From: Heterodera schachtii
Taxonomy: Eukaryota; Nematoda; Chromadorea; Rhabditida; Heteroderidae
Length of the DNA: 64,000 nucleotides
Assembly (NCBI GenBank): GCA_023374025.1
Contig: SIJG01000015.1
Location: forward strand, 1,840,697 to 1,904,696
Reading direction: 5' to 3'
Numbering within the stretch: the first letter of the stretch is position 1; every line of letters starts with the position of its first letter. A model generated the notes under the pieces. That model had not been told where the DNA came from. It ran no database searches and saw only the letters and a program-made list of their open reading frames with translations. The position numbers were made by a program, and so were the translations under genes. This document shows positions 41,433-53,600 of the stretch, piece after piece.

Positions 41433-44154
41433 ATGACACCAGGTAATTTATCAAATGATGACGAAAATGCCGATGAAACAAAATGGAAATGTTTTGGTCT
41501 GAGAAAATACTGAGAAACTTAAAAAAGTGACAAACAAATAGTTTTAGCATGGGAAATAAGCCAAGGAAAAAGGGGGGATAATGACGGAAATGAGCAGGTA
41601 AAAGATTAAATTAAGGGAGAAAAATAATTAAATTTGAAAAATGTTTTGATATTGGACTCGTTGTTAATTATTAAAACAAATAAAAATATTTTTAATTTCT
41701 TTTAGTAAAAGTTTTCGATCGGCCGAAATTTGATACATAAACTAAACGGACGATGGTAATGAGAAAGGATTTTTGTTTATGTGAATACACAGTGATATCG
41801 TTCAATAATGAATTTCGAATCGGAATTTATTACTTTTTTAATTTCCAAAATATTATTATATTTCGGCATTTTTAATTATTTTTAATTTGTCCCTTTTTAT
41901 TTTAATTATTATTTTTTTTTGTCTGATGGGTGTCAGCCCCGCCTCGGCCTGTGTCAACCGCGCTGAATTTGTTCACGATTTTGTCCCTGCCAATGGGTCA
42001 AAAGGAATTGGACACGGACATGGCCAAAATTAATACGTAACTTAAGCAATTACAAGCCAAAATCTTCTGCTGGTTTCAGACACATGCATGAATTGGTGCC
42101 AAAATTATTTGTCGGTTATGACAGAAACGCACGGCCAATTTCAAAGGATGGCAAACCGATTGAGGTACAAAAAAGCAAAAAATAAAAATAAAATGTTAAA
42201 TTGAAATGGATATCCAATTAATTTGGCCCATCTTTCTCGAATGAGCAGAGCCAATTAATGATTCATTTGCAGATACAAAGTTTGTTGGTCGTGGACCACA
42301 TTGAACAATTGGTGGGACAATTAATTTGCCCACTTTTTAATTTATTATGCTAAAAGTAATTTAGAATGAGGAAGAACAGGCATTGAATTTCCACGGCACA
42401 TTAATGCTGGTTGCTCATTTAAAATTACCGTGATGTTAAATGAGAGTCAATCAATCAATCACTTTTTTTAAAGATGTGGCGCGACGAACGATTGATTTGG
42501 GAGGCGGCGGATTACGGCCAATTGGGCAGTTTGGCATTCACCGGCTTCGACGTGACGCGCTTTTGGTCGCCAGAAGTGATAATCAAAGGGATGTGAGCAC
42601 CAAAATGCCCATTTTTGTTATTTTTGTTTTCTTATTTTTCTAATTTTAGAACAATTCCATCTCGCCAACTCGTCATGCTTCACAACGCCATTTACACCGT
42701 AATTTGGACATAATAAAACAATTACTGTATTATGTTGGGTCGAGAAAATTCATTGTTTTAAATTGAGGGAGGAATTGGGAGTTTGCTATTTTAGCTGAAG
42801 TCTTCCGGTCTGCTCATTGCCGAACTCGCCGTGAGCATTAAAGCGGCGTGTCGAATTGATCTGAGAAATTACCCCAACGACAATCAGGTTAAAATTGCTT
42901 TTAAAGGTTTGAAATTCAACCTAATTCAGACTTGTTTCATTTTCCTATTCACCCCGACTTATTCGGCATCGAGGTGACTGACATAAATGCCAATGCTTTT
43001 CCATTTTTGCTTTTAGTGTCACTTTTTCGACATTTTCGGCGATGCTTTCCAAAGAATCGCTCCAAGGCTCAATTGGGTTCAGTGAACAAAGTGTGGATGA
43101 GGACAGGTCAAACATTTTGAACACAACAATTGCAGGTAAAGCTGCATTTATGATACATTTTAAAATATTTATTTTAAATTTAAATTTCAGGAGGCTTCAA
43201 ATTGGTCGGAATGAATGTGCAGCGTTTTTACGCTTATGGAGAGTTTTTCACAGTCAATGAGAGTGTGTAAGTAAAAAAAAACATGCCAAATTGCGAATTA
43301 ATTATACAGTAATCCATATTATAATTTACAAAAGCTTCTCTTTTAGGGCTGCACTTTTCTCGAGCATCGCCAACACCGTTCTGCGTTATGAAATATGCCT
43401 ACAGCGAGAAGTCGGCGGAGTTTACGCCGCCACAGTTTCCATTCCCATCTTTTGCATCACAGCGTAAAAAACAAACAAACAAACGAAAGCTAATTTGCAT
43501 AATTAATCATTGCAATTAATGAGAAGCTAATGCTATTTTAATGCATTCCCCCTTTTAAGGATGGCTTTTGTTGCGGTCACTTTGCCAAATGTTCGCATTT
43601 CACTCCTTTTGCTGGTTTTTAAAATTGAATTTATTTTTATTTATTATTTTTTTCTTTTTTTTCGATTATTTCTATCATTTTAATGCTGTTGCAAAACGAC
43701 CGAATGTCAAAAGCAATTCCTGCTGACTTCGATTCAGAACCATTCTGTGGTACATTTTTATTGCAATTTTTTACATGCTAATTACTCTTGTACAAATAAT
43801 TAGTCTTTCCAATTTAATAATTATTGCAAAATTCAGTCGGTTTGTCCCGTTTTCTCCTCTTTCAATTGGTTATCATGCTGATGTTTCGAGTTTGGTTCGC
43901 ATTAGAGACTGATCGTTTGTCGCAATTGGAACAGAAAAAATTAGGCGCCGATGGCACTTCGACGGGTCAAAGCAGTGCCATTTTGCCACAGGTTGGAATA
44001 TTAAATTATTGTTTTCTTTTTGAAATTCTTACTTATTAAGTTCGTCGTGCGCATTCGCCCCGCCACTTTGGCCGCACTTGGCCATTTTCAATTTTTTGTC
44101 CGTTGTCTTTTGGCCATTGAAATTGTTTCGATTTTTTGGCTTCTCTTTTTTTAA
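41433..44154 (+). CDS. Cys-loop ligand-gated ion channel subunit
   Basis: The N-terminus is tentative: ATG 41433 (MTP, 10-bp exon) joins in phase to the exon at 41937. Then come ELDTDMAKINTHMHELVPKL and FVGYDRNARPI, LLVVDHIEQL, ALNFHGTLML, MWRDERLIWEAADYGQLG, FDVTRFWSPEVII and IAELAVSIKAACRIDLRNYP. The Cys-loop is exact: CRIDLRNYPNDNQTC with 13 residues between cysteines. Later parts are RYEICLQREVGGVY, helix 1 (YAATVSIPIFCITAMAFVAV), RISLLLL, then LLQNDRMSKAIPADFD, helix 3 (FLLFQLVIMLMFRVWFAL), a short cytosolic loop and helix 4 (LLAIEIVSIFWLLFF), stop 44152-44154. Known role: pentameric neurotransmitter-gated channel. Ligand and ion selectivity cannot be told. The helix 2-3 region is ambiguous: the frame stays open through a poly(T) stretch at 43619-43690 that could instead be an intron without an AG. 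Confidence 0.78.
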
Positions 44155-44653
44155 ACTAAATATTATAAAAACAAAATGGAAAATACAATAAAATATTTGT
44201 CATGGCTTAAGAATAAACAATTTTGAATTTTAATTTGGGAAAATAAATGTCAAATTTCATAATGACTCAACCAAAAATAATCCGCTGGCCATAAATATTT
44301 TTATTTATTTATCTCTTCGCCCATTTCACTCAGTGAATAATGAATGACTCACTCATTTTTCTCCCCCCAATTTTCCGCCGCTTTCCCTTTGCTTTTTGTG
44401 TAAACAAATTTAAAATTTTCAATGCCAGTCTCTCTCTTATCGTTGTCATTATTCGTTCATTCTTACGGGTGAAAAAGAAATATTTGCACATATAAAAGGC
44501 CACAAATTCGTCGGAGAAGCGAAGTCCCAGCCGAAAGATAAGACACCAAAGATTCAAATTTTCATTTTCTGACACCATTTCTAAAACATTCGTTGCTTAA
44601 ATTCCATTTTTAAAAATTTAATTAATTTAAGCCATTTAAAAAAATCTTACAAA
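44155..44653. other. Intergenic, nothing recognised
   Basis: AT-rich spacer between two plus-strand genes; a minus-strand frame at 44330-44578 lacks support. It should hold the promoter of the transthyretin-like gene. Confidence 0.45.
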
Positions 44654-45214
44654 ATGAATTTTTCTCCGATCACTCTGTTTCTGTTCTCTTCGCTCTCCAT
44701 TTTCTCTGCAGCGGATGCATTCCGCCAACAAACGGTCGCCGTTCGCGGCCGTTTAATGTGTGGGGATAAGCCATTGACTGACACGAAAGTGAAGCTGTGG
44801 AATAAGAACAAAATTGGTAGAAAATCATAATTTTAAATTCCTATCAAAATATTTATTGGTCAAAATTAGGCCGTGATGATCAGCTGGCGGACGTGAAAAC
44901 GGACGCGCAGGGAAATTTCGCATTGGACGGCGGCGTCGGGTCCATTTTCGGCATGAATGTGCACCTAAAAAGTTGGGCACTCCATTTTAAAAATGGATCG
45001 AGCGAATCCCTAACATTTTTTGCCAGTTTATCACGACTGCGACCGTGGCATCCTTCCGTGCCAACGCAAAGTTAACTTCGGCATTCCGGGCGAGTACGTC
45101 ACGCGGACCAGCACCGTTCAGCGATGGTTAGACGCCGGCACAATGAACATGCAGCTGAAGTTTCATGACGAATCAACTTCATGCATCAACTAATTCAATT
45201 TTCAAGAGGATGAG
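44654..45214 (+). CDS. Transthyretin-like (TTL) secreted protein
   Basis: Three exons (44654-44816, 44870-44971, 45027-45214) give 150 residues. The signal peptide [22 protein letters not shown] is followed by [20 protein letters not shown] and [32 protein letters not shown] and [20 protein letters not shown] come next, then IPGEYVT. The G-RG-L-C-G-KP start, the TD-x-G-x-F block and I-Y-H-D-C with a later C are the nematode TTL hallmarks, and the length is typical. The family is extracellular and nematode-expanded. Some members bridge dying cells and engulfing cells, and others are parasite effectors; the role here is not inferable. Confidence 0.9.
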
Positions 45215-45375
45215 ATGAAAAAATTCAATTTTTGAAGCCCTTGAAAAACGTTATAAAATTTTTGACTTTGTCTTTATTATATAAACTTATTAACAACTAT
45301 TTGCACTTAAATGATATGGATTTCTTTTAAATCTGTCGGACACCGTCGCAACCTATAAATCCGCAAAATTAATAA

Positions 45376-45513
45376 ACTTCGAAAAGTGGAAATTTTGTTT
45401 TAAATAGAGCTATTAACCTCTGGAATATCTTCCCCTGTGATATTATAAATTCAAAAAATCATAAGGCTCTTCGTTCATCTCTCTCCAAATTTCTTGATTA
45501 CATCTTGAACTAA
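45376..45513 (+). pseudogene. Non-LTR retrotransposon reverse-transcriptase C-terminal relic
   Basis: A short frame reads SGNFVLNRAINLWNIFPCD then IINSKNHKALRSSLSKFLDY and stop. This is the N-F-x-x-R-x-x-x-x-W-N-x-L/F-P ... F/L-K-x-x-L-x-x-F-L ending common at the C-terminus of non-LTR reverse transcriptases. The upstream RT core is absent, so it is a 5'-truncated remnant. Confidence 0.5.
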
Positions 45514-45612
45514 TTAACTCTTTCTCTTAATTTGTCTCTGGTTAAATTCGAATATAAAATTGAATTTAATAAATGATCAATATTCTTGTTTGGCCATTTA
45601 TAGTATTTTTCC

Positions 45613-46384
45613 CAGGGCTGGCAGATGAAAATTTTCAAAAGCATCATTTGGCAGGCAAAAAAGCCTCATTTTGAGTCAAAAAGCCTCATTTTTATAAAAT
45701 TTATTCAAAACACGTTCAAAATGTTTAAATGTTATATTTTTGATTTTACATGATCAATTTGAGCAGTTTTTTGTTAGAAATAAGCATTTTGTGAAATTCT
45801 GAGCACGTAAAATCGAAGTTGATTTTTTGCGGCGCTTTTTTCAAAAACTTTCGGGGGATAAGGGGCCGCCGGCAGTGCCGATATGCGCCGCCGGGAAAAT
45901 TGTGATTTTTAATGCGATTTGTAACAGATTTGTTCACAAAAATGGCCAAATTTTGTGATTTTGAGCAAATTTTTAAGAAAATAAAGGATCCTTTAGGGGC
46001 TGGCGGTGCTGATAGGCGCCGCCGGGGGAAAATTGAGAATTTTGACCATATTTTTAGCAGGTTTTCATTAAAAAATTATTAATTTTGTGATTTTTTGGAG
46101 AAAAAAATTGGTTCTTTTCTGGTTTTTATAAAAAAATTAGAAAAATTTTTGGAAAATTTGGGTGATATTTTCGTTTTGATGCTCTATTAAAAACCCAAAT
46201 TATTAAATAATTGTAAAACATTATGCCATTTATCAAAATTTAAAAGATTCTGAGGATTTCCCCCAAAAGCCCCAAAAATCCTCAAAATCTCAAAAATCCT
46301 CAAATCATCATTTCAAAAATAAATCCTCATTGACCTATCAAAAAGCCACAAAATGAGGATAAATCCTCAGATCTGCCAGCCCTG
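45613..46384. mobile_element. hAT-like non-autonomous element with 8-bp TSD
   Basis: The left CAGGGCTGGCAGAT and the right ATCTGCCAGCCCTG are perfect inverted ends. The target duplication ATTTTTCC lies at 45605-45612 and 46385-46392. The interior has GCCGCCGGCAGTGCCGATAT-like blocks, also seen at 1-180. No transposase. Most of it is repeated at 60155-60745. Confidence 0.92.
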
Positions 46385-46407
46385 ATTTTTCCCCTTCCTT
46401 TATAAAT

Positions 46408-47440
46408 AGGGTTCGAAGTTGTATGATTTTGCATATTTTTTCTGCGCATATGCTATGAAGAAAGGGGCTCAAAAATAGCATTTTTACGTTAAAATTTTTG
46501 GATTTGGTGAAGCATATTTTGGGGGGTTTTCGAGAATAAATGCATATTTTGCCATTTTTCGGCTTTTAGAGCATATTTCGGTCATTTTTGGCAAATTTTC
46601 ACAAGAAAAATGCGAAAAAAAACGAAAAATACACCCCTAAGGATCGACTTTTTGGGAATTTAAAAAAAACACACCTTTAAAAATCGAAAATTTTTATTTT
46701 CTGTAAGAACTTTTGGAAAAAAATTATTTATATAAAAAATGTAATTTTCAGGGCTGCAAAAAATATGCACGAAAAATGACCAAAATATGCACATAAATAT
46801 GCAAATAAAATTGCCAAATATGCTTCAAATATGCACAAAAATCGCAAAATATGCACCAAATATGCAAAAAAAAAAAAACTTGAAAATTAGGGGTGCAAAA
46901 TAATTAAAAATTTTATATCATAAATTTTATCGGTTGTTTTTGTAATTGCAAATTAAAAATTTCTCAAGGTTTTCGGCAGTGAAGCTCACTGTTGACCCAC
47001 TCGCGCATCCATTCAGATTTGGATTTAATTTAGGCATAATCAAATTTTTTTCATAAGGGATATTTAAATCGGAAAATATTTGACGAAAAATGGCAATATA
47101 TGGTTGAAATATGCAGAAAAACGGAAAATATGCAAAATATGCATAAACACCCAAAATATGCAAATAAAAGTCCCGATTTTTATACGCATTTGCAGCCCTG
47201 GTAATTTTGTTTAAGCATATAATAAAAATTCAAACATTTAGAAATTCAATATTTTTGCAATTGTCTAAAAATGCTGCTTCGCCCTTGTTTTGGTCTTTTC
47301 AAAGTCAATTCTTAATTTATACACAATTTTTGCATTTTCTTGAGGGTTAAAAGCCATTTTGGGTAATTTTTAAGGCATATTTTAGTGCATATTTGGGCAT
47401 TTTATGTATTTGTACAGCTTTTCTGATTATATCTCATAAT
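46408..47440. mobile_element. Family E element, same backbone as 4091-5331, right end lost
   Basis: It starts TAGGGTTCGAAGTTGTATGA, close to the family B end TAGGGCTCGAAATTATATGG. The linkers (TTTTGGCAAATTTTCACAAG, then AAAAATGC) also match family B in reverse. Where family B has CCATAT, this one has GCATAT. No matching right terminus is seen before the satellite. A complete hAT element sits inside it. Confidence 0.65.
46749..47200. mobile_element. Nested hAT-like MITE (family A) with 8-bp TSD
   Basis: The ends CAGGGCTGCAAA and TTTGCAGCCCTG are flanked by GTAATTTT at 46741-46748 and 47201-47208. The element is 452 bp with dense ATATGCA motifs. The second copy in D2 (about 61105-61562) has one mutated duplication base. 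Confidence 0.92.
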
Positions 47441-47635
47441 TTATTGTATTCTCTTCTGTTCTTTGACCTCGTTTCACATCTGTCATTGGCATACCATGTG
47501 ATTGATTTCCTTTGCCCTTTATGTTGAGCATATTGAAATTATGACCCTTTCCAACAGTGACACATTTATATGTTGCAAAACAAAAATGGCATGCCATCAA
47601 AACAATGCACTCCTTTTCAAAACATCACATTTATA

Positions 47636-50600
47636 ATTCCCTATATCGTTAATCGTTTTTTCGGAGTGGCACACGGCTTTTTTGGCGAATTGCAACAAAC
47701 CGTTGGCTGATATCCGAAGAGAAAGAAGCTTTAATTTAAATAAATAATATTATTCGACTTACACTTTTTTTATTTTTTTTTCCATAGCCTATGTGATAGA
47801 GAATATTGAATTAATTTTTTTTAAACTGAAAAGCTGCACAGTTCAAAATTAAATAAGTGAAAAATTTTTAATGAACTTTTGGCAGTAAATTGGTCAATTA
47901 TTTGGAATTTGGTAAAGTTTATAGACAATAAATTCATTGGATAAAGGGTTTTTAATAAAATGGTGTGAGGTTTCTAAAAAAGTGAGAAAAATGCTGACAA
48001 AATCCATTCCCTATATCGTTAATCGTTTTTTCGGAGTGGCACGCGGCTTTTTTGGCGAATTGCAACAAACCGTGGGCTGATATCCGAAGAGAAAGAAGCA
48101 TTAATTTAAATAAATAATATTATTCGACTGACACTTTTTTTATCTTTTTTTCCATAGCCTATGTGATAGAGAATATTGAATTAATTTTTTTAAACTGAAA
48201 AGCTGCATAGTTCAAAATTAAATAAGTGAAAAATTTTTAATGAACTTTTGGCAGTAAATTGGTCAATTATTTGGAATTTGGTAAAGTTAATAGACAATAA
48301 ATTCATTGGATAAAGGGTTTTTAATAAAATGGTGTGAGGTTTCTAAAAAAGTGAGAAAAATGCTGACAAAATCCATTCCCTATCTCGTTAATCGTTTTTT
48401 CGGAGTGGCACGCGGCTTTTTTGGCGAATTGCAACAAACCGTGGGCTGATATCCGAAGAGAAAGAAGCATTAATTTAAATAAATAATATTATTCGACTGA
48501 CACTTTTTTTATCTTTTTTTCCATAGCCTATGTGATAGAGAATATTGAATTAATTTTTTTAAACTGAAAAGCTGCACAGTTCAAAATTAAATAAGTGAAA
48601 AATTTTTAATGAACTTTTGGCAGTAAATTGGTCAATTATTTGGAATTTGGTAAAGTTAATAGACAATAAATTCATTGGATAAAGGGTTTTTAATAAAATG
48701 GTGTGAGGTTTCTAAAAAAGTGAGAAAAATGCTGACAAAATCCATTCCCTATATCGTTAATCGTTTTTTCGGAGTGGCACGCGGCTTTTTTGGCGAATTG
48801 CAACAAACCGTGGGCTGATATCCGAAGAGAAAGAAGCATTAATTTAAATAAATAATATTATTCGACTGACACTTTTTTTATCTTTTTTTCCATAGCCTAT
48901 GTGATAGAGAATATTGAATTAATTTTTTTAAACTGAAAAGCTGCACAGTTCAAAATTAAATAAGTGAAAAATTTTTAATGAACTTTTGGCAGTAAATTGG
49001 TCAATTATTTGGAATTTGGTAAAGTTAATAGACAATAAATTCATTGGATAAAGGGTTTTTAATAAAATGGTGTGAGGTTTCTAAAAAAGTGAGAAAAATG
49101 TTGACAAAATCCATTCCCTATATCGTTAATCGTTTTTTCGGAGTGGCACGCGGCTTTTTTGGCGAATTGCAACAAACCGTGGGCTGATATCCGAAGAGAA
49201 AGAAGCATTAATTTAAATAAATAATATTATTCGACTGACACTTTTTTATCTTTTTTTCCATAGCCGATGTGATAGAGAATATTGAATTAATTTTTTTAAA
49301 CTGAAAAGCTGCACAGTTTTTTAATGAACTTTTGGCAGTAAATTGGTCAATTATTTGGAATTTGGTAAAGTTTATAGACAATAAATTCATTGGATAAAGG
49401 GTTTTTAATAAAATGGTGTGAGGTTTCTAAAAAAGTGAGAAAAATGCTGACAAAATCCATTCCCTATCTCGTTAATCGTTTTTTCGGAGTGGCACGCGGC
49501 TTTTTTGGCGAATTGCAACAAACCGTGGGCTGATATCCGAAGAGAAAGAAGCATTAATTTAAATAAATAATATTATTCGACTGACACTTTTTTTATCTTT
49601 TTTTCCATAGCCTATGTGATAGAGAATATTGAATTAATTTTTTTTAAACTGAAAAGCTGCACAGTTCAAAATTAAATAAGTGAAAAATTTTTAATGAACT
49701 TTTGGCAGTAAATTGGTCAATTATTTGGAATTTGGTAAAGTTAATAGACAATAAATTCATTGGATAAAGGGTTTTTAATAAAATGGTGTGAGGTTTCTAA
49801 AAAAGTGAGAAAAATGCTGACAAAATCCATTCCCTATATCGTTAATCGTTTTTTCGGAGTGGCACGCGGCTTTTTTGGCGAATTGCAACAAACCGTGGGC
49901 TGATATCCGAAGAGAAAGAAGCATTAATTTAAATAAATAATATTATTCGACTGACACTTTTTTTATCTTTTTTTCCATAGCCTATGTGATAGAGAATATT
50001 GAATTAATTTTTTTTAAACTGAAAAGCTGCACAGTTCAAAATTAAATAAGTGAAAAATTTTTAATGAACTTTTGGCAGTAAATTGGTCAATTATTTGGAA
50101 TTTGGTAAAGTTAATAGACAATAAATTCATTGGATAAAGGGTTTTTAATAAAATGGTGTGAGGTTTCTAAAAAAGTGAGAAAAATGCTGACAAAATCCAT
50201 TCCCTATATCGTTAATCGTTTTTTCGGAGTGGCACGCGGCTTTTTTGGCGAATTGCAACAAACCGTGGGCTGATATCCGAAGAGAAAGAAGCATTAATTT
50301 AAATAAATAATATTATTCGACTGACACTTTTTTTATCTTTTTTTCCATAGCCTATGTGATAGAGAATATTGAATTAATTTTTTTTAAACTGAAAAGCTGC
50401 ACAGTTCAAAATTAAATAAGTGAAAAATTTTTAATAAACTTTTGGCAGTAAATTGGTCAATTATTTGGAATTTGGTAAAGTTTATAGACAATAAATTCAT
50501 TGGATAAAGGGTTTTTAATAAAATGGTGTGAGGTTTCTAAAAAAGTGAGAAAAATGCTGACAAAATCCATTCCCTATATCGTTAATCGTTTTTTCGGAGT

Positions 50601-53600
50601 GGCACGCGGCTTTTTTGGCGAATTGCAACAAACCGTGGGCTGATATCCGAAGAGAAAGAAGCATTAATTTAAATAAATAATATTATTCGACTGACACTTT
50701 TTTTATCTTTTTTTCCATAGCCTATGTGATAGAGAATATTGAATTAATTTTTTTTAAACTGAAAAGCTGCACAGTTCAAAATTAAATAAGTGAAAAATTT
50801 TTAATGAACTTTTGGCAGTAAATTGGTCAATTATTTGGAATTTGGTAAAGTTAATAGACAATAAATTCATTGGATAAAGGGTTTTTAATAAAATGGTGTG
50901 AGGTTTCTAAAAAAGTAAGAAAAATGCTGACAAAATCCATTCCCTATATCGTTAATCGTTTTTTCGGAGTGGCACGCGGCTTTTTTGGCGAATTGCAACA
51001 AACCGTGGGCTGATATCCGAAGAGAAAGAAGCATTAATTTAAATAAATAATATTATTCGACTGACACTTTTTTATCTTTTTTTCCATAGCCTATGTGATA
51101 GAGAATATTGAATTAATTTTTTTTAAACTGAAAAGCTGCACAGTTCAAAATTAAATAAGTGAAAAATTTTTAATGAACTTTTGGCAGTAAATTGGTCAAT
51201 TATTTGGAATTTGGTAAAGTTAATAGACAATAAATTCATTGGATAAAGGGTTTTTAATAAAATGGTGTGAGGTTTCTAAAAAAGTGAGAAAAATGTTGAC
51301 AAAATCCATTCCCTATATCGTTAATCGTTTTTTCGGAGTGGCACGCGGCTTTTTTGGCGAATTGCAACAAACCGTGGGCTGATATCCGAAGAGAAAGAAG
51401 CATTAATTTAAATAAATAATATTATTCGACTGACACTTTTTTTATCTTTTTTTCCATAGCCTATGTGATAGAGAATATTGAATTAATTTTTTTTAAACTG
51501 AAAAGCTGCACAGTTCAAAATTAAATAAGTGAAAAATTTTTAATGAACTTTTGGCAGTAAATTGGTCAATTATTTGGAATTTGGTAAAGTTTATAGACAA
51601 TAAATTCATTGGATAAAGGGTTTTTAATAAAATGGTGTGAGGTTTCTAAAAAAGTGAGAAAAATGCTGACAAAATCCATTCCCTATATCGTTAATCGTTT
51701 TTTCGGAGTGGCACGCGGCTTTTTTGGCGAATTGCAACAAACCGTGGGCTGATATCCGAAGAGAAAGAAGCATTAATTTAAATAAATAATATTATTCGAC
51801 TGACACTTTTTTTATCTTTTTTTCCATAGCCTATGTGATAGAGAATATTGAATTAATTTTTTTTAAACTGAAAAGCTGCACAGTTCAAAATTAAATAAGT
51901 GAAAAATTTTTAATGAACTTTTGGCAGTAAATTGGTCAATTATTTGGAATTTGGTAAAGTTTATAGACAATAAATTCATTGGATAAAGGGTTTTTAATAA
52001 AATGGTGTGAGGTTTCTAAAAAAGTGAGAAAAATGCTGACAAAATCCATTCCCTATATCGTTAATCGTTTTTTCGGAGTGGCACGCGGCTTTTTTGGCGA
52101 ATTGCAACAAACCGTGGGCTGATATCCGAAGAGAAAGAAGCATTAATTTAAATAAATAATATTATTCGACTGACACTTTTTTTATCTTTTTTTCCATAGC
52201 CTATGTGATAGAGAATATTGAATTAATTTTTTTTAAACTGAAAAGCTGCACAGTTCAAAATTAAATAAGTGAAAAATTTTTAATAAACTTTTGGCAGTAA
52301 ATTGGTCAATTATTTGGAATTTGGTAAAGTTTATAGACAATAAATTCATTGGATAAAGGGTTTTTAATAAAATGGTGTGAGGTTTCTAAAAAAGTGAGAA
52401 AAATGCTGACAAAATCCATTCCCTATATCGTTAATCGTTTTTTCGGAGTGGCACGCGGCTTTTTTGGCGAATTGCAACAAACCGTGGGCTGATATCCGAA
52501 GAGAAAGAAGCATTAATTTAAATAAATAATATTATTCGACTGACACTTTTTTTATCTTTTTTTCCATAGCCTATGTGATAGAGAATATTGAATTAATTTT
52601 TTTTAAACTGAAAAGCTGCACAGTTCAAAATTAAATAAGTGAAAAATTTTTAATGAACTTTTGGCAGTAAATTGGTCAATTATTTGGAATTTGGTAAAGT
52701 TAATAGACAATAAATTCATTGGATAAAGGGTTTTTAATAAAATGGTGTGAGGTTTCTAAAAAAGTGAGAAAAATGCTGACAAAATCCATTCCCTATCTCG
52801 TTAATCGTTTTTTCGGAGTGGCACGCGGCTTTTTTGGCGAATTGCAACAAACCGTGGGCTGATATCCGAAGAGAAAGAAGCATTAATTTAAATAAATAAT
52901 ATTATTCGACTGACACTTTTTTTATCTTTTTTTCCATAGCCTATGTGATAGAGAATATTGAATTAATTTTTTTTAAACTGAAAAGCTGCACAGTTCAAAA
53001 TTAAATAAGTGAAAAATTTTTAATAAACTTTTGGCAGTAAATTGGTCAATTATTTGGAATTTGGTAAAGTTTATAGACAATAAATTCATTGGATAAAGGG
53101 TTTTTAATAAAATGGTGTGAGGTTTCTAAAAAAGTGAGAAAAATGCTGACAAAATCCATTCCCTATATCGTTAATCGTTTTTTCGGAGTGGCACGCGGCT
53201 TTTTTGGCGAATTGCAACAAACCGTGGGCTGATATCCGAAGAGAAAGAAGCATTAATTTAAATAAATAATATTATTCGACTGACACTTTTTTTATCTTTT
53301 TTTCCATAGCCTATGTGATAGAGAATATTGAATTAATTTTTTTTAAACTGAAAAGCTGCACAGTTCAAAATTAAATAAGTGAAAAATTTTTAATGAACTT
53401 TTGGCAGTAAATTGGTCAATTATTTGGAATTTGGTAAAGTTTATAGACAATAAATTCATTGGATAAAGGGTTTTTAATAAAATGGTGTGAGGTTTCTAAA
53501 AAAGTGAGAAAAATGCTGACAAAATCCATTCCCTATATCGTTAATCGTTTTTTCGGAGTGGCACGCGGCTTTTTTGGCGAATTGCAACAAACCGTGGGCT

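Larger units (their letters stand above)
45680..47635 (+). repeat. Direct repeat D1 flanking the satellite array (left copy)
   Basis: This matches 60155-61734 almost base for base. It comprises most of the hAT element above, the family E element and the nested family A element. Relative to the right copy it keeps about 113 bp near 46.17-46.28 kb and about 255 bp at 47.33-47.585 kb. It ends CACATTTATA and passes directly into the first satellite unit. Confidence 0.92.

Noticed and set aside
46927..47163. 78-codon frame present twice (also 61289-61525)
   Set aside because: It is in the family A MITE inside the duplicated segment; the repeated FAYF-type residues come from TATGCA motifs.
49208..49390. 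60-codon minus-strand frame in one satellite unit
   Set aside because: Exists only because unit 5 has a 23-bp deletion; other units do not keep it open.
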